From positions 1 to 48,682 of the forward strand of contig CAJXZM010000024.1 in assembly GCA_913063125.1 (NCBI GenBank): a stretch of DNA of 48,682 nucleotides, read 5' to 3'. Positions 27,525 through 37,376 of this stretch are shown here, piece after piece; the first letter of the stretch is position 1, and the number at the start of each line of letters is the position of its first letter. Below the pieces are notes generated by a model, which saw only the letters and a list, made by a program, of their open reading frames with translations, made no database searches and was not told where the DNA came from. The position numbers and the translations under genes were made by a program. Source of the stretch: an uncultured Gammaproteobacteria bacterium (GTDB lineage: Bacteria; Pseudomonadota; Gammaproteobacteria; Pseudomonadales; Ketobacteraceae).

Positions 27525-28687
27525 TATCTTGCCTCCCAACGCTTGTTCTCACGCACTTGACGCAACCGATCCATACCACGAAGGTCAGTAGAACCCTCAG
27601 AGCTTGTTCCTGGCTGCTGTTTCGACGCAACAGGTTGTCTTACTGACTGTGCTGCAACAGCGCCTCCCGCCATCATCTTATCCAACGGTAGATACATCAT
27701 GTTGTTTCCACCTTCCACATCAACCACTACCTTTGAAGTATTGGCATAGACCTGTTCCATTGTTTCAAGGTACAAACGACGACGCGTCACTTCAGGCGCC
27801 TTACTATATTCCGTTAGAAGCTTTTCAAATCGCGTTGCCTCACCCGTTGCCCGTGAAACCACTTCTGCTTTGTAGGCTAATGCTTCTTCTTTCATACGCT
27901 TTGCCTGACCACGAGCTTCGGGAATAATACCGTTAGCATAGGTCTGCGCTTCGTTCTGAACGCGCTCTTCGTCTTCTTTCGCTTTAATGACATCATCAAA
28001 TGCCGCTTTCACTTCATTTGGTGGATGAGCATCCTCGATGTTCACCTTGGTAACCAATAAACCCGATTTATAGCGATTTAGATATTCCTGCAACCTACGC
28101 TGCACATCAACCGCCATAACACCTCGACCTTCAGTAATTACACTGTCCATCTTGGTTCCACCAACCACATGACGAAGCGCACTTTCCGTTGAATGACGCA
28201 ACGCTTCCTGAGGGCTATTGGATTCCAAAAAGAAATCCGTTGGATTGCTTACTTTGTATTGAACAACCAAACCGATAGCCACCAAATTCTGATCTTCCGT
28301 TAACATAGTAGCTTCCATGTTAAAGGAATTAATCTGGATCACATCGACCTTACGAACCGTATCAATGAGCGGTGGATTCCAATGCAAACCAGCACCAACC
28401 GTTTCGTGAAGTTCCCCGAAGCGCAGCACAACAGCATTTTCTGCTTGCTCTACACGGTAGAAGCCAGAAACACCCCATATGATTGACGCAACAACAGCCA
28501 CCAAAACGATCAGGCCAAAACCGCCGCCACCATTTTTGCCACTATTACCACCACCGCCAAGCAAACCGCCAAAGCGCTCCTGAAGTTTTTTTAATACTTC
28601 ATCAAGATCAGGTGGCCCTTGATCATTCTTACCACGCCAAGGGTCTTGGTTATTTTTATTACCACCGCCAGGTTCATTCCAGGCCAT
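27524..28687 (-). CDS. hflK: FtsH protease activity modulator HflK
   Basis: HflK partners HflC in the FtsH-associated SPFH cage. The 387-residue protein starts with the usual Gly/Asn/Asp-rich cytoplasmic segment (MAWNEPGGGNKNNQDPWRG). Then come one membrane helix (about 60-80), the SPFH domain (GFYRVEQAENAVVLRFGE onward) and a coiled coil with IEDAHPPNEVKAAFDDV near 225. Coupled to hflC by a one-base overlap. The 287 bases between it and hflX hold a repeat element. Confidence 0.97.
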   Translation of the reverse strand: MAWNEPGGGNKNNQDPWRGKNDQGPPDLDEVLKKLQERFGGLLGGGGNSGKNGGGGFGLIVLVAVVASIIWGVSGFYRVEQAENAVVLRFGELHETVGAGLHWNPPLIDTVRKVDVIQINSFNMEATMLTEDQNLVAIGLVVQYKVSNPTDFFLESNSPQEALRHSTESALRHVVGGTKMDSVITEGRGVMAVDVQRRLQEYLNRYKSGLLVTKVNIEDAHPPNEVKAAFDDVIKAKEDEERVQNEAQTYANGIIPEARGQAKRMKEEALAYKAEVVSRATGEATRFEKLLTEYSKAPEVTRRRLYLETMEQVYANTSKVVVDVEGGNNMMYLPLDKMMAGGAVAAQSVRQPVASKQQPGTSSEGSTDLRGMDRLRQVRENKRWEAR

Positions 28688-28817
28688 AGGTGTCTCCAGT
28701 TGTTCAGTAATTAAACGATCAGCAAATGTAGTTTCGCCGGATAACTTACTCTTTTAATTTGATATTGTCACTATTCAACGAGATGCCAAAATTTAACACC
28801 CGCAAATCTAGCGGTTA

Positions 28818-28940
28818 GTGTTGAATTAGCAATGCCTTTTCAGAACCAATCCTAGAATGACAGTGCGGAAAGGACGCCGCAGCCGAGCACGCATGGATTC
28901 GATTTTTGCAATTTCTGAAAGGGTATTGTTAACTCAGCAC
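28818..28940. repeat. Palindromic repeat element, copy 2 (diverged)
   Basis: This copy shares the core GGACGCCGCAG, CGAGCACGCATGGAT and ATTTCTGAA with the element at 19015-19125, and its outer arms (about 28818-28845 and 28911-28940) are also complementary, but imperfectly. Most differences keep the pairing or are transitions, as expected for an old copy under partial structural constraint. It lies between hflX and hflK on the path of transcription, making the hflX-hflK gap unusually long. Confidence 0.75.
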
Positions 28941-28974
28941 GTTCTCGGGGATACCCACAACACCAACAGTTTTT

Positions 28975-30273
28975 TTATTCGAATCCAATCTGTAGTGCGG
29001 TTAAATTTGTTTTTTTCAAGGCCTGCTGGAATTCTTTCTCTGGTAATCGGATATCAAGCACCGTATTTCCTATCTCATCGTAACTTTCTTCGTTCACCAC
29101 GCCCAATTGATGAAATAACGATCTTAGCTGCCCCATCGCAGGCGTCAAACACACCGTCCCATCGACCAATTTTCGACCAACACGAAGTGACAGCGCCTCA
29201 AAAAACAAATCCGTTCCTACTCCCGTTTTGGCAGACATCCAAACCGCTTGAGGGACACCTTCGTCATCAAAATCAATTCGAGGCTTCACATCACCCATCA
29301 AATCAATCTTGTTGTACACCATTAATACGGGAACAGAGTCCGCTTTTATTTCACGTAACACTTCATTCACATGAAAAATATTCTCAGCACGCTCTTCAGC
29401 ACAAGCATCCACAACATGCAGCAATAAATCGGCTTCTTTGCTTTCTTCCAACGTAGCTCGAAACGCCTCAACAAGCTTATGGGGTAAATCACGAATAAAC
29501 CCCACGGTATCCGCCATAATCACCGCCCCAACATCCTCAACGTCTAAGCGCCTCAATGTAGGATCCAGCGTCGCAAACAACTGATCCGCCACGAACACTT
29601 CAGATGTAGTGAGATGATTAAATAGTGTTGATTTTCCGGCGTTGGTGTACCCCACTAACGAAACCGTCGGCACTTCCGCCTTTTTGCGGGAACGACGGCC
29701 TTGGTCACGCTGTTTCCTTACCTTATCCAAGCGCTTATGAATGGCCTTAATTCTTGCTCGTAACAAGCGACGATCCGTCTCTAACTGCGTCTCGCCCGGC
29801 CCACGTAAACCAATCCCGCCTTTTTGGCGCTCTAAGTGCGTCCAACCACGTATCAAACGTGTCGACAAATGCTCCAATTGAGCAAGCTCTACCTGTAACT
29901 TACCCTCGAAAGTTCGGGCTCGTTGCGCAAAAATATCCAAGATCAGACCAGTACGATCCAACACTCGACATTTGAGTTCTTGCTCAAGGTTGCGCTCTTG
30001 GGAAGGGGATAAAATATGATTAAAAATAACCAGATCAGCTTCGTCTTCTTCGACTTGCTGCGCTAGTTCTCGCGCTTTACCGGAGCCTATAAAAAATCGA
30101 GCGTCCGGTTTCTGGCGGGAGCCACGCAAAATGCTCGTGCACTCTGCTCCTGCAGAGTCCACGAGCATTTCAAATTCATCAGGATCTTCACGACTACCCT
30201 TGTTTGAAGAGAAGTCGATATGTACTAATACAGCTCTCTCGCCCTGTTTTGGGCGATCAAATAATGATTCCAT
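28975..30273 (-). CDS. hflX: Ribosome-associated GTPase HflX
   Basis: HflX is a GTPase that splits stalled or hibernating 70S ribosomes under stress. The 432 residues comprise an N-terminal HflX domain (about 20-195; RFFIGSGKARELAQQ, FNHILSPSQERNLE, RTGLILDIFAQRA), the linker GGIGLRGPGETQLETDRR, and a Ras-like G domain with G1 GYTNAGKSTLFN near 209, G3 DTVGF and G4 NKID. It follows hfq by about 115 bases. Despite the name (high frequency of lysogenisation locus), it is not a protease modulator. Confidence 0.97.
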   Translation of the reverse strand: MESLFDRPKQGERAVLVHIDFSSNKGSREDPDEFEMLVDSAGAECTSILRGSRQKPDARFFIGSGKARELAQQVEEDEADLVIFNHILSPSQERNLEQELKCRVLDRTGLILDIFAQRARTFEGKLQVELAQLEHLSTRLIRGWTHLERQKGGIGLRGPGETQLETDRRLLRARIKAIHKRLDKVRKQRDQGRRSRKKAEVPTVSLVGYTNAGKSTLFNHLTTSEVFVADQLFATLDPTLRRLDVEDVGAVIMADTVGFIRDLPHKLVEAFRATLEESKEADLLLHVVDACAEERAENIFHVNEVLREIKADSVPVLMVYNKIDLMGDVKPRIDFDDEGVPQAVWMSAKTGVGTDLFFEALSLRVGRKLVDGTVCLTPAMGQLRSLFHQLGVVNEESYDEIGNTVLDIRLPEKEFQQALKKTNLTALQIGFE

Positions 30274-30387
30274 TTACTAATCTACTTAGGATCCAAAAAA
30301 ACCTGCAGACCAGCGAGCTGTAAGCAGTAATAGCAATTTTGATGATATTCTAGGTAATGATACCAGTGGCAATAACCTCAACAGAGA

Positions 30388-30648
30388 TTATTCGCCCATA
30401 TCATGAGTTTCGTGCCCAGCAGGCTGATCTGCTCGTTCATTACGAGGGTTGCGCGCTGGTACCACGGTAGAAATCGCATGTTTGTATACCATCTGGTTTA
30501 CCGTGTTACGTAATAACACAACATACTGATCAAATGATTCAATTTGGCCTTGCAGTTTAATACCATTTACCAAAAAGATAGATACTGGGATTCTCTCTTT
30601 TCTCAAGGCGTTCAAAAATGGGTCTTGTAAGCTATGACCTTTAGACAT
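30388..30648 (-). CDS. hfq: RNA chaperone Hfq
   Basis: Hfq forms a hexameric Sm-like ring that helps small RNAs pair with messages. The 86-residue reading starts at the ATG at 30648 ([20 protein letters not shown]), with AAAGGAG upstream; seven extra codons upstream are not expected in the family. The Sm1 ([20 protein letters not shown]) and Sm2 ([10 protein letters not shown]) motifs are intact, including the distal- and proximal-face residues. A short acidic tail follows. Its place after miaA and before hflX is the usual gammaproteobacterial order. Confidence 0.98.
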   Translation of the reverse strand: MSKGHSLQDPFLNALRKERIPVSIFLVNGIKLQGQIESFDQYVVLLRNTVNQMVYKHAISTVVPARNPRNERADQPAGHETHDMGE

Positions 30649-30739
30649 AGTCGTCTCCTTTAAAAGCATTGCCCTAAATATGAGGGCTAAATATGTTCAA
30701 AATGAACAAAGTTATTCCAGAAACCTGGAATTTCATCGG

Positions 30740-31714
30740 CTAGCGTAGGATGGGGGCCAGCGGCAGAATTTTCAAGACCTTTTCTGTAAAATCTGGATCT
30801 TCTGAGTCAAACCAGTGCAAATCATGCCAACTACGCAACCACGTTATCTGTCTTTTGGCCAGTTGACGGGTTGCAATGATTCCTCTCTCTACCATTTCAT
30901 CGTAGCTCAGTTTCCCTTCTAAGCAATCCCAGGCTTGACGATAACCCACAGCACGAACCGATGCCATGCTCGGATCTAAGTCTCCCCTGGCGTACAAACG
31001 TTTTACTTCGTCCATAAAACCCTGCTCAAGCATGATATGAAAACGTTGCGCTATACGTTCATGCAATCGAGATCGATCATTCGGGCATACGGCAATTGAG
31101 GTCACATCATAAGGAAAAGCTCCTTTGTCCCCCCCCCAAGACTCGTCACTTCCCTTATCTTTCTGTTCCTGATGCCATCGCGTGAGTGACTTACCGGACA
31201 CTCGATACACCTCTAAGGCACGTTCAATCCTTTGCGGATCATTAGGATGTATACGCTCAGCAGCAACAGGGTCTACCTGCATTAATTGTTGATGCAAAGC
31301 ACCCCAACCATCCCGAGCAGCCTCAGCTTTAATAGCGGTGCGAATAGACTCATCAGCAGAAGGCAGCGTTGCAATACCTTCCCTTAGTACCTTGAAGTAC
31401 AACATGGTTCCCCCTACCAAGAGGGGAATTTTTCCTTTATTGGTAATTTCTTTCATCGCTGCTAACGCATCGTCACGAAAGTCGGATGCGGAATAGGTTT
31501 CAGATGGGTCTAGAAAATCAATCAATCGATGTGGCGCTTGAGCCAACATCTCAGCATCAGGCTTAGCAGTACCAATATCCATTTCCCGGTATATTAAGGC
31601 TGAATCAACACTAATAATTTCCACAGGGAAACGCTTTACCAATTCTAAAGCCAGCGCCGTTTTACCAGAAGCCGTTGGGCCTGCAAGAAAAATAGCTGGA
31701 GGTTTAGTGATCAT
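30740..31714 (-). CDS. miaA: tRNA dimethylallyltransferase
   Basis: MiaA transfers a dimethylallyl group to N6 of A37 in tRNAs that read codons starting with U. The 324 residues carry the P-loop [14 protein letters not shown], the [18 protein letters not shown] motif, and the RNA-binding [27 protein letters not shown] region. The ATG directly follows the mutL TAG, so the two are translationally coupled. A run of nine G residues in the coding sense (31129-31137) encodes a Trp-Gly-Gly segment. Confidence 0.97.
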   Translation of the reverse strand: MITKPPAIFLAGPTASGKTALALELVKRFPVEIISVDSALIYREMDIGTAKPDAEMLAQAPHRLIDFLDPSETYSASDFRDDALAAMKEITNKGKIPLLVGGTMLYFKVLREGIATLPSADESIRTAIKAEAARDGWGALHQQLMQVDPVAAERIHPNDPQRIERALEVYRVSGKSLTRWHQEQKDKGSDESWGGDKGAFPYDVTSIAVCPNDRSRLHERIAQRFHIMLEQGFMDEVKRLYARGDLDPSMASVRAVGYRQAWDCLEGKLSYDEMVERGIIATRQLAKRQITWLRSWHDLHWFDSEDPDFTEKVLKILPLAPILR

Positions 31715-33604
31715 CTAACGCCCCCGTAAAAACAATTTATCAAGGTCTTTCATGCTCATTTGCGTCCATGTAGGCCTACCATGATTACACTGGCCACTGC
31801 GCTCTGTACGCTCCATGTCCCGCAACAAACCATTCATTTCAGGGATTGTTAACTTACGATTTGCTCTCACCGACCCGTGACAGGCCATCGTACCTAGCAA
31901 CGAATTCACTCTCCCCTCAACACGATCACTTGAGCCATGGGTTTTAATATCCGAAATCACATCCCTCACCAACGCTTCTACATTTGCATCTCTTAAAAAA
32001 ACCGGTACTTGACGCACTAATAACGTTTCTGGTCCCATACGCTCCACGTCAAGCCCAAGACGCTGAAATAGGTCACGACTATCTTCCGCCAGCTCTGCTT
32101 CACCACGACTGATAGCCATACTCACAGGAACAAGCAGTGGCTGAGACTTCATACTCTGGCTGTGCCAACTAACTTTCATCCGCTCGTACGTCACTCGCTC
32201 ATGAGCGGCATGCATATCAACAACAATCAATCCATCTTGGTTTTCAGCTAAAATATAAATGCCATGTAATTGAGCAACCGCATACCCCAAAGGAGGCACA
32301 TCATCATTAGAAGGTACGCCAGCATGAACATCATGCTGTATCGCACTTTCTGCCAACCCAACGGCCCCAGCCGTACCTGCACCTTCATGTAACGCTCCGT
32401 AGGCTTGCATTGTCTCGCGAACAGGGGCAACGCCTGACGCATGATTAGCCGACGAATAATATGCAGGGGCTGCCACTTGGCTTTCCAGTGCGCCACCTTG
32501 ACCCAACCCCAATGCTGTTTGCTCGCGAAACTCACCAATAACTTGACCTTGCGGTGTGTCACTTTCAGCTAATACATCATCAGTTGCCAAGGTATCTTCA
32601 GGTGTCACCTCAGCAATAGCACGGTGCAAACTTCGGAATAAGAAATCATGAACCTGCCTTGTCTCTCGAAAGCGCACTTCATGCTTGGTGGGATGCACAT
32701 TCACATCCACTCCTTTTGGGTCTAACTCAAAATACAACACATACGCCGCATGTCGCCCGTGATACAACACATCGCGATATGCTTGGCGCACCGCATGAGT
32801 TACCACCTTGTCTCTTACATGGCGCCCATTAACAAAAAAATACTGCAAATCTGCTTGGCTTCGAGAAAACGTGGGCAACCCCATCCACCCCCACAAACGC
32901 AAGCCAGATATTTCAGTATCAACACGCACCGCATTTTGAATGAAATTAGGGCCGCAAATACTAGCAACCCTTCGATCCTCTTCCGCTTCTGTTTTCGCTT
33001 CTTTTAAACTGTGAACAACACGTTGGTTATGGCGCACTGTAAATGCCACATTAAAATGACTTAATGCTAATCGCTTAACCACATCATCCAAATGGCCAAA
33101 TTCTGTTTTCTCTTTACGTAAAAACTTTCTTCGCGCTGGCGTATTAAAAAACAAGTCCCTTACTTCAACGGTAGTTCCCTGAGGGTGAGCCGCGGGCAAT
33201 ACTTGGGCTTCCATATCTCGCCCTTCCGTTACCACTTTCCAACCGCTACCTGAATTTTCCTCACTAGAGGTCATATTCAATCGAGAAACGGAACTAATAC
33301 TTGCTAACGCCTCGCCACGAAAACCTAAGGTTTCCACACCTTCCAAGTCATCCAAGTCATGAATTTTACTGGTGGCATGTCGCGCCATAGCGAGCGGTAA
33401 ATCATCTTTATGTACACCACAACCATTATCACGAATCCGGATAAGCTTGATGCCACCTTGTTCGACATCCACTTCCAAACGTGTTGCTCCAGCGTCAACA
33501 CTGTTCTCTAGCAGCTCTTTTACAACCGCAGCAGGACGCTCCACCACCTCACCCGCAGCAATCTGATTTGCCAAGCGAGGGCTTAATTTATTTATTTTAC
33601 TCAT
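31715..33604 (-). CDS. mutL: DNA mismatch repair protein MutL
   Basis: MutL links MutS mismatch recognition to strand incision. The 629 residues contain the GHKL ATPase N-terminus ([52 protein letters not shown]). A middle domain contains [14 protein letters not shown] variable linker (about 350-430) and a C-terminal dimerisation domain with [16 protein letters not shown] follow. [12 protein letters not shown] and CNHGRPTW near the end are the usual C-terminal motifs. It is immediately upstream of miaA and follows amiB by about 70 bases. Confidence 0.97.
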   Translation of the reverse strand: MSKINKLSPRLANQIAAGEVVERPAAVVKELLENSVDAGATRLEVDVEQGGIKLIRIRDNGCGVHKDDLPLAMARHATSKIHDLDDLEGVETLGFRGEALASISSVSRLNMTSSEENSGSGWKVVTEGRDMEAQVLPAAHPQGTTVEVRDLFFNTPARRKFLRKEKTEFGHLDDVVKRLALSHFNVAFTVRHNQRVVHSLKEAKTEAEEDRRVASICGPNFIQNAVRVDTEISGLRLWGWMGLPTFSRSQADLQYFFVNGRHVRDKVVTHAVRQAYRDVLYHGRHAAYVLYFELDPKGVDVNVHPTKHEVRFRETRQVHDFLFRSLHRAIAEVTPEDTLATDDVLAESDTPQGQVIGEFREQTALGLGQGGALESQVAAPAYYSSANHASGVAPVRETMQAYGALHEGAGTAGAVGLAESAIQHDVHAGVPSNDDVPPLGYAVAQLHGIYILAENQDGLIVVDMHAAHERVTYERMKVSWHSQSMKSQPLLVPVSMAISRGEAELAEDSRDLFQRLGLDVERMGPETLLVRQVPVFLRDANVEALVRDVISDIKTHGSSDRVEGRVNSLLGTMACHGSVRANRKLTIPEMNGLLRDMERTERSGQCNHGRPTWTQMSMKDLDKLFLRGR

Positions 33605-33672
33605 AGAAAATCTGACTATTGGTGGCCATAAGCATGCTTTAACTTATTGGCTATCACATTAAGGAATTGAAA

Positions 33673-35103
33673 TTATGAATTAGGAATACGTATCGTTTGA
33701 CCGATTTTAATAATATCAACTTGAGACATCGCGTTCACACGCCGTAGAGTTGCCAAACTAACCTGATAACGATTGGCTATTTTTGACAAGGTTTCACCCC
33801 GCCGAATAGTATGTTTTGCATACAGCGCCTCCGTCGATTTACGTAACGCTATCTTACTACCAGGAGGTGGATGTTGTTCAAAGTATTTTGTAATACCCTT
33901 GGTAATCGCCTTCGAAAGCTTCTTGCGGTGGGCACTGGAGTTTAGATTCCTCTCTTCTTTTGCATTAGAAATAAAGCCCGTTTCAATTAAAATAGAGGGA
34001 ATATCAGGAGACTTTAATACGGCAAACCCTGCCTGTTCAATATGCTTTTTATGCAATTTAGTAACCCGCCCCATCTCACCTAACACATATTTACCTACTG
34101 TTAAGCTGTGCTCCATACTGCCTTCCATTGCTAGATCTGCCAACACACCGGCCAACACATCATCTTTATCCTCTAAACTCACGCCACCAATCACGTCCGC
34201 TTGGTTTTCTTGCTCAGCTAACACGCGCGCCAAGGTGCTTGTTGCCCCTCTACGTGATAAAGCAAATACCGAAGCCCCACTGGCTTTGCCATTTTTAAAG
34301 GCGTCTGCATGAATCGATACAAAAATATCCGCATGCAGCTTTTTACGAGCTATTTCTCGACGCGTCTTTAATTTAAGGAAGTAATCACCCTTTCGGGTTA
34401 ACACCGCACGAATACCTTTTCGCTTATTGAGTTCAGTCTGCAGGGATTTGGCAATTTTGAATACGACGATTTTTTCTCGCGTTCCTTTGCCTCCGATAGC
34501 ACCGGGATCTTCTCCCCCGTGACCTGCATCAATGGCCACAATAATATCTCGCCCACCAGCAACACGTTTTTGCTGTTTCTTGATCGGCGTTGCAGTACTT
34601 ACAGTTTTTGACGAAGCAGCATTACCTGCCTTCACTGACGCTACAGAGCCTTCCAAATCAAGCACCAGTCGATGTCCGTATTGAGCATTGGGTTTTAATA
34701 AAAAACTCTTGGGTTTAAGGGGTGTTTTTAAATCCAAAACCACCCGTAAATCCTGCTTGTTTTGCATGGCACTGCGAACTTTAGCAATCGAGCTATCTTT
34801 TAGATCAATACTAAACAGCGCTTTTGTACGAAGAGTACCTTTAAGATCAATAACAACCCGGTCGGGTTTATCAAGTGTAAAAATACTATGAGCCACTGGC
34901 CCAGAAAGATCGAATACCACCCGCGTACTATCTGGTGCCTGCCAAACACGAACACTATCAATCTTTTCACTTGCAGAAACAATCGTCGAAAACAGCACAA
35001 GCGTTGCCAATACCCAGGCACGGCCTGACACTTTCGGGTTAGCTTCTCGATACCTGCTAACGGTACACAAACTGATTATTTTGCTTAAAAACTGCCTTAA
35101 CAC
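33673..35103 (-). CDS. amiB: N-acetylmuramoyl-L-alanine amidase, AmiB type, with LysM
   Basis: This periplasmic zinc amidase cuts the peptide from muramic acid during daughter-cell separation. The order is a signal peptide, an AMIN domain (about 48-150) that targets septal peptidoglycan, the Amidase_3 catalytic domain (about 185-410; AIDAGHGGEDPGAIG, VSIHADAF, ILIETGFISNAKEE with the Zn-binding and catalytic residues), and a C-terminal LysM repeat (about 430-475; YTVRRGET-like HTIRRGETLSKIANRY). The open frame starts at a GTG at 35103. A second GTG 24 codons in (VSGRAWVLATLV) would give a more typical signal peptide, so the start is not certain. Confidence 0.94.
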   Translation of the reverse strand: MLRQFLSKIISLCTVSRYREANPKVSGRAWVLATLVLFSTIVSASEKIDSVRVWQAPDSTRVVFDLSGPVAHSIFTLDKPDRVVIDLKGTLRTKALFSIDLKDSSIAKVRSAMQNKQDLRVVLDLKTPLKPKSFLLKPNAQYGHRLVLDLEGSVASVKAGNAASSKTVSTATPIKKQQKRVAGGRDIIVAIDAGHGGEDPGAIGGKGTREKIVVFKIAKSLQTELNKRKGIRAVLTRKGDYFLKLKTRREIARKKLHADIFVSIHADAFKNGKASGASVFALSRRGATSTLARVLAEQENQADVIGGVSLEDKDDVLAGVLADLAMEGSMEHSLTVGKYVLGEMGRVTKLHKKHIEQAGFAVLKSPDIPSILIETGFISNAKEERNLNSSAHRKKLSKAITKGITKYFEQHPPPGSKIALRKSTEALYAKHTIRRGETLSKIANRYQVSLATLRRVNAMSQVDIIKIGQTIRIPNS

Positions 35104-35156
35104 TCCAACACCTATTTTTATGGATATTTACCTGCCAGATGAGACCTTCGAACTCA

Positions 35157-35633
35157 TCATTGAGTTGTTAGCGATGCCGCCACCAATGCAACAACAGCCT
35201 GCCCCCTCTCGCTCTCCCCCGAGAACTGTAAATATCGTGTTTGTCTGCGTTTCTCTATGGTTAATTCTACATCAGGTTTAGGAATAACGCCTTCTCCTTT
35301 GTCTGGCCATTCCAACAAACAGACGCTATTTTGATCAAAATATTCACGAATCCCCATGAACTCTAGTTCTTCCGGGTCAGCAATGCGATACAAATCAAAG
35401 TGATAAACAGTAACCTCACTAAACCCATAAGGCTCAACCAGTGTATAAGTCGGGCTTTTTACGGGGCCTTGGTGCCCAAATGCATGCAGCACTCCTCGAC
35501 TAAACGTAGTTTTCCCCGCACCTAAGTCACCTCGTAAATAGACAACAAGACCTCCATTTAGTGCCTTTCCTAGCTGCTCACCGCAAGCGACAAGTTCGTC
35601 TTCTGAAGTAACCAGTACAGAGAATTCCTTCAT
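35157..35633 (-). CDS. tsaE: tRNA threonylcarbamoyladenosine biosynthesis ATPase TsaE
   Basis: TsaE is the ATPase that works with TsaB and TsaD to make t6A at position 37 of ANN-decoding tRNAs. The 158 residues carry the P-loop RGDLGAGKTTFSRG near 40, VKSPTYTLVEPY, YHFDLYRI and CLLEWPDKGEG. I chose the ATG at 35633, which overlaps the nnr stop in an ATGA; a GTG four codons upstream is possible. Neither has a clear Shine-Dalgarno, so coupling to nnr is likely. Confidence 0.95.
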   Translation of the reverse strand: MKEFSVLVTSEDELVACGEQLGKALNGGLVVYLRGDLGAGKTTFSRGVLHAFGHQGPVKSPTYTLVEPYGFSEVTVYHFDLYRIADPEELEFMGIREYFDQNSVCLLEWPDKGEGVIPKPDVELTIEKRRQTRYLQFSGESERGQAVVALVAASLTTQ

Positions 35634-37309
35634 ATGTGCTTGCACAATGTTTGTTTCCCATTAACCAAACGGCGAATATACGGGAATAAGTCAGTTGCCT
35701 GCAAGCCTCGTTCACCAGATTCTTTGACTGCACAATCCGCAGCTTTCCCGTGCAACCAAACACCAGCGTTCGCTGCATCCAACAACGGTAACTGCTGAGC
35801 CAACAGACCACCAATAACGCCACTCAATACATCGCCCATACCTGCAGTAGCCATACCCGGATTCCCAACATTGGCCAGATGCACACGTCCAACTATTCCA
35901 GCGGCAATTTCTGTGGAGGCGCCTGTAGAAACGCCTGTAGAAATAAGTGTTCCAGCGCCTTTTAGCGTAACAACCGCATTATAACGATCACTTAATTGCT
36001 GCACACAATGAAACCGATCCAGCGCTATATCTTTGGTACTGCACTGCAATAATCGAGCAGCCTCACCTGGGTGAGGTGTTAACACCCAATTCCCCCGCTG
36101 ACGAAACACCGCCCCAGCATCTGAGGTTAAAAAATTCAAACCATCCGCATCCAACACCAAAGGAATATCCGTCATTAACGCTTTTTGCAATAGGCTCACT
36201 GCCCAAGCTCCTTTGCCAATCCCTGGTCCTGCAACAATCACCGTGGCTTTAGCAATAATTTCATCAATGGTCGAACTATGAGTATCTGCATCTAATGCCA
36301 TACATTCTGGGTGCCGACTTAGCAACGGCGCAATATGCTCCCCTCGAGTTAATACCGTGACAACACCCGCTCCAACATAATGCGCAGCTTCACTCGCCAT
36401 CATCACAGCCCCCCCCATACCATGGTCACCACCGATAACCACAACATGCCCGTAACTTCCTTTGTGCGCTCCACGGTCACGCTTACCGAGTACTTTAGCC
36501 ACATAAGGCCGGTCTATACGTGCAGTACTAGGCTCTACCTGTTCCAGCACTGATTCAGGAATGTTCAATCCAGCAAAAAATAACTCTCCACATTGCTGAG
36601 GGCCATTTGCAGTCAACAACCCTTGCTTTAACCCTATATAGGCGACAGTGATGTCAGCATTCACAGCACAACCTAAAATAGAACCCGTATCTGCACATAA
36701 CCCTGAGGGGGAATCAACAGCACATACATTGATATCTCTTTGTATTGATAAGCGATTAATAAGCTCTACAGCCGCTTTATATTCACCACGAACCTGTCCC
36801 TTCAGGCCTGTTCCAAGTAACGCATCAACAACAACACCCTCAGACATAATGGCGCTATGACTTTCATTCGCCAATAAAGCATCAAAAGAACATACCTTCA
36901 CACCTTCTTCAATTACCTGCTGATATGCCGTTAACGCATCACCTGTTAACTTGGCGGCTTCACCCACCTGTATCACAACAACCTCAATACCCGCTTGCTG
37001 GGCCAAACGCGCAATAATATAACCATCACCACCATTATTACCCACACCACAGAACACCGTCACACACCGATGATTTGGCCAGCATTTTTGCATCGCAACA
37101 TACGTAGCCTCTGCGGCTTTCGTCATCAACGAGAATCCGGGCATACCCTTCTCTTCAATAGCAATCCGATCAAGCTCTCTTACTTGTTCTGCACGATAGA
37201 GCACTTTAGGAAGATGCTTGGTATACTTAGCTGCTGTACTCGTTGCAGTATTAGCTACGGTATTGGTTACGGTATTCGTCACGACATTAACCATCCATTT
37301 ATTTATCAT
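35630..37309 (-). CDS. nnr: Bifunctional NAD(P)H-hydrate epimerase / ADP-dependent dehydratase
   Basis: Nnr (YjeF) repairs hydrated NAD(P)H. The N-terminal YjeF_N epimerase (about 37-260; GVGNNGGDGYIIARLAQQ, VVDALLGTGLKG, DSPSGLCADTG) is fused to a ribokinase-like dehydratase (about 270-545; GGDHGMGGAVMMASEAA, AGPGIGKGAW, LTPHPGEAARLL, GMATAGMGDVLSGVIGGLL). The 559 residues are longer than usual, because a Val/Asn/Thr-rich stretch of about 35 residues precedes the conserved start (KVLYRAEQVRELDR). It is partly encoded by 12-base tandem repeats. The gene overlaps tsaE by four bases and is divergent from queG. Confidence 0.95.
   Translation of the reverse strand: MINKWMVNVVTNTVTNTVANTATSTAAKYTKHLPKVLYRAEQVRELDRIAIEEKGMPGFSLMTKAAEATYVAMQKCWPNHRCVTVFCGVGNNGGDGYIIARLAQQAGIEVVVIQVGEAAKLTGDALTAYQQVIEEGVKVCSFDALLANESHSAIMSEGVVVDALLGTGLKGQVRGEYKAAVELINRLSIQRDINVCAVDSPSGLCADTGSILGCAVNADITVAYIGLKQGLLTANGPQQCGELFFAGLNIPESVLEQVEPSTARIDRPYVAKVLGKRDRGAHKGSYGHVVVIGGDHGMGGAVMMASEAAHYVGAGVVTVLTRGEHIAPLLSRHPECMALDADTHSSTIDEIIAKATVIVAGPGIGKGAWAVSLLQKALMTDIPLVLDADGLNFLTSDAGAVFRQRGNWVLTPHPGEAARLLQCSTKDIALDRFHCVQQLSDRYNAVVTLKGAGTLISTGVSTGASTEIAAGIVGRVHLANVGNPGMATAGMGDVLSGVIGGLLAQQLPLLDAANAGVWLHGKAADCAVKESGERGLQATDLFPYIRRLVNGKQTLCKHI
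37247..37282. repeat. Three imperfect 12-base tandem repeats at the nnr N-terminus
   Basis: Units 37247-37258, 37259-37270 and 37271-37282 follow the pattern GGTATTNGTNAC on the plus strand. They encode a Val-Thr-Asn-Thr type repeat in Nnr (minus strand). The unit length keeps the reading frame, so changes in copy number would lengthen or shorten the protein without breaking it. Confidence 0.7.
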
Positions 37310-37376
37310 CTGTTACCTAATTCAGATAACCAGATTCATTACTCATCAGTTTAAAAGAGTATACACGACAAAATCT

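Noticed and set aside
28857..29456. 199-codon plus-strand frame
   Set aside because: It starts in the repeat element and continues antisense to hflX, which is a clear gene.
30295..30327. Possible hfq terminator with seven T residues on the minus strand
   Set aside because: The stem before the T tract is only four base pairs with a 17-base loop, too weak to claim.
33773..34312. 179-codon plus-strand frame
   Set aside because: It is antisense to the catalytic domain of amiB and has no ribosome-binding site or recognisable domain.
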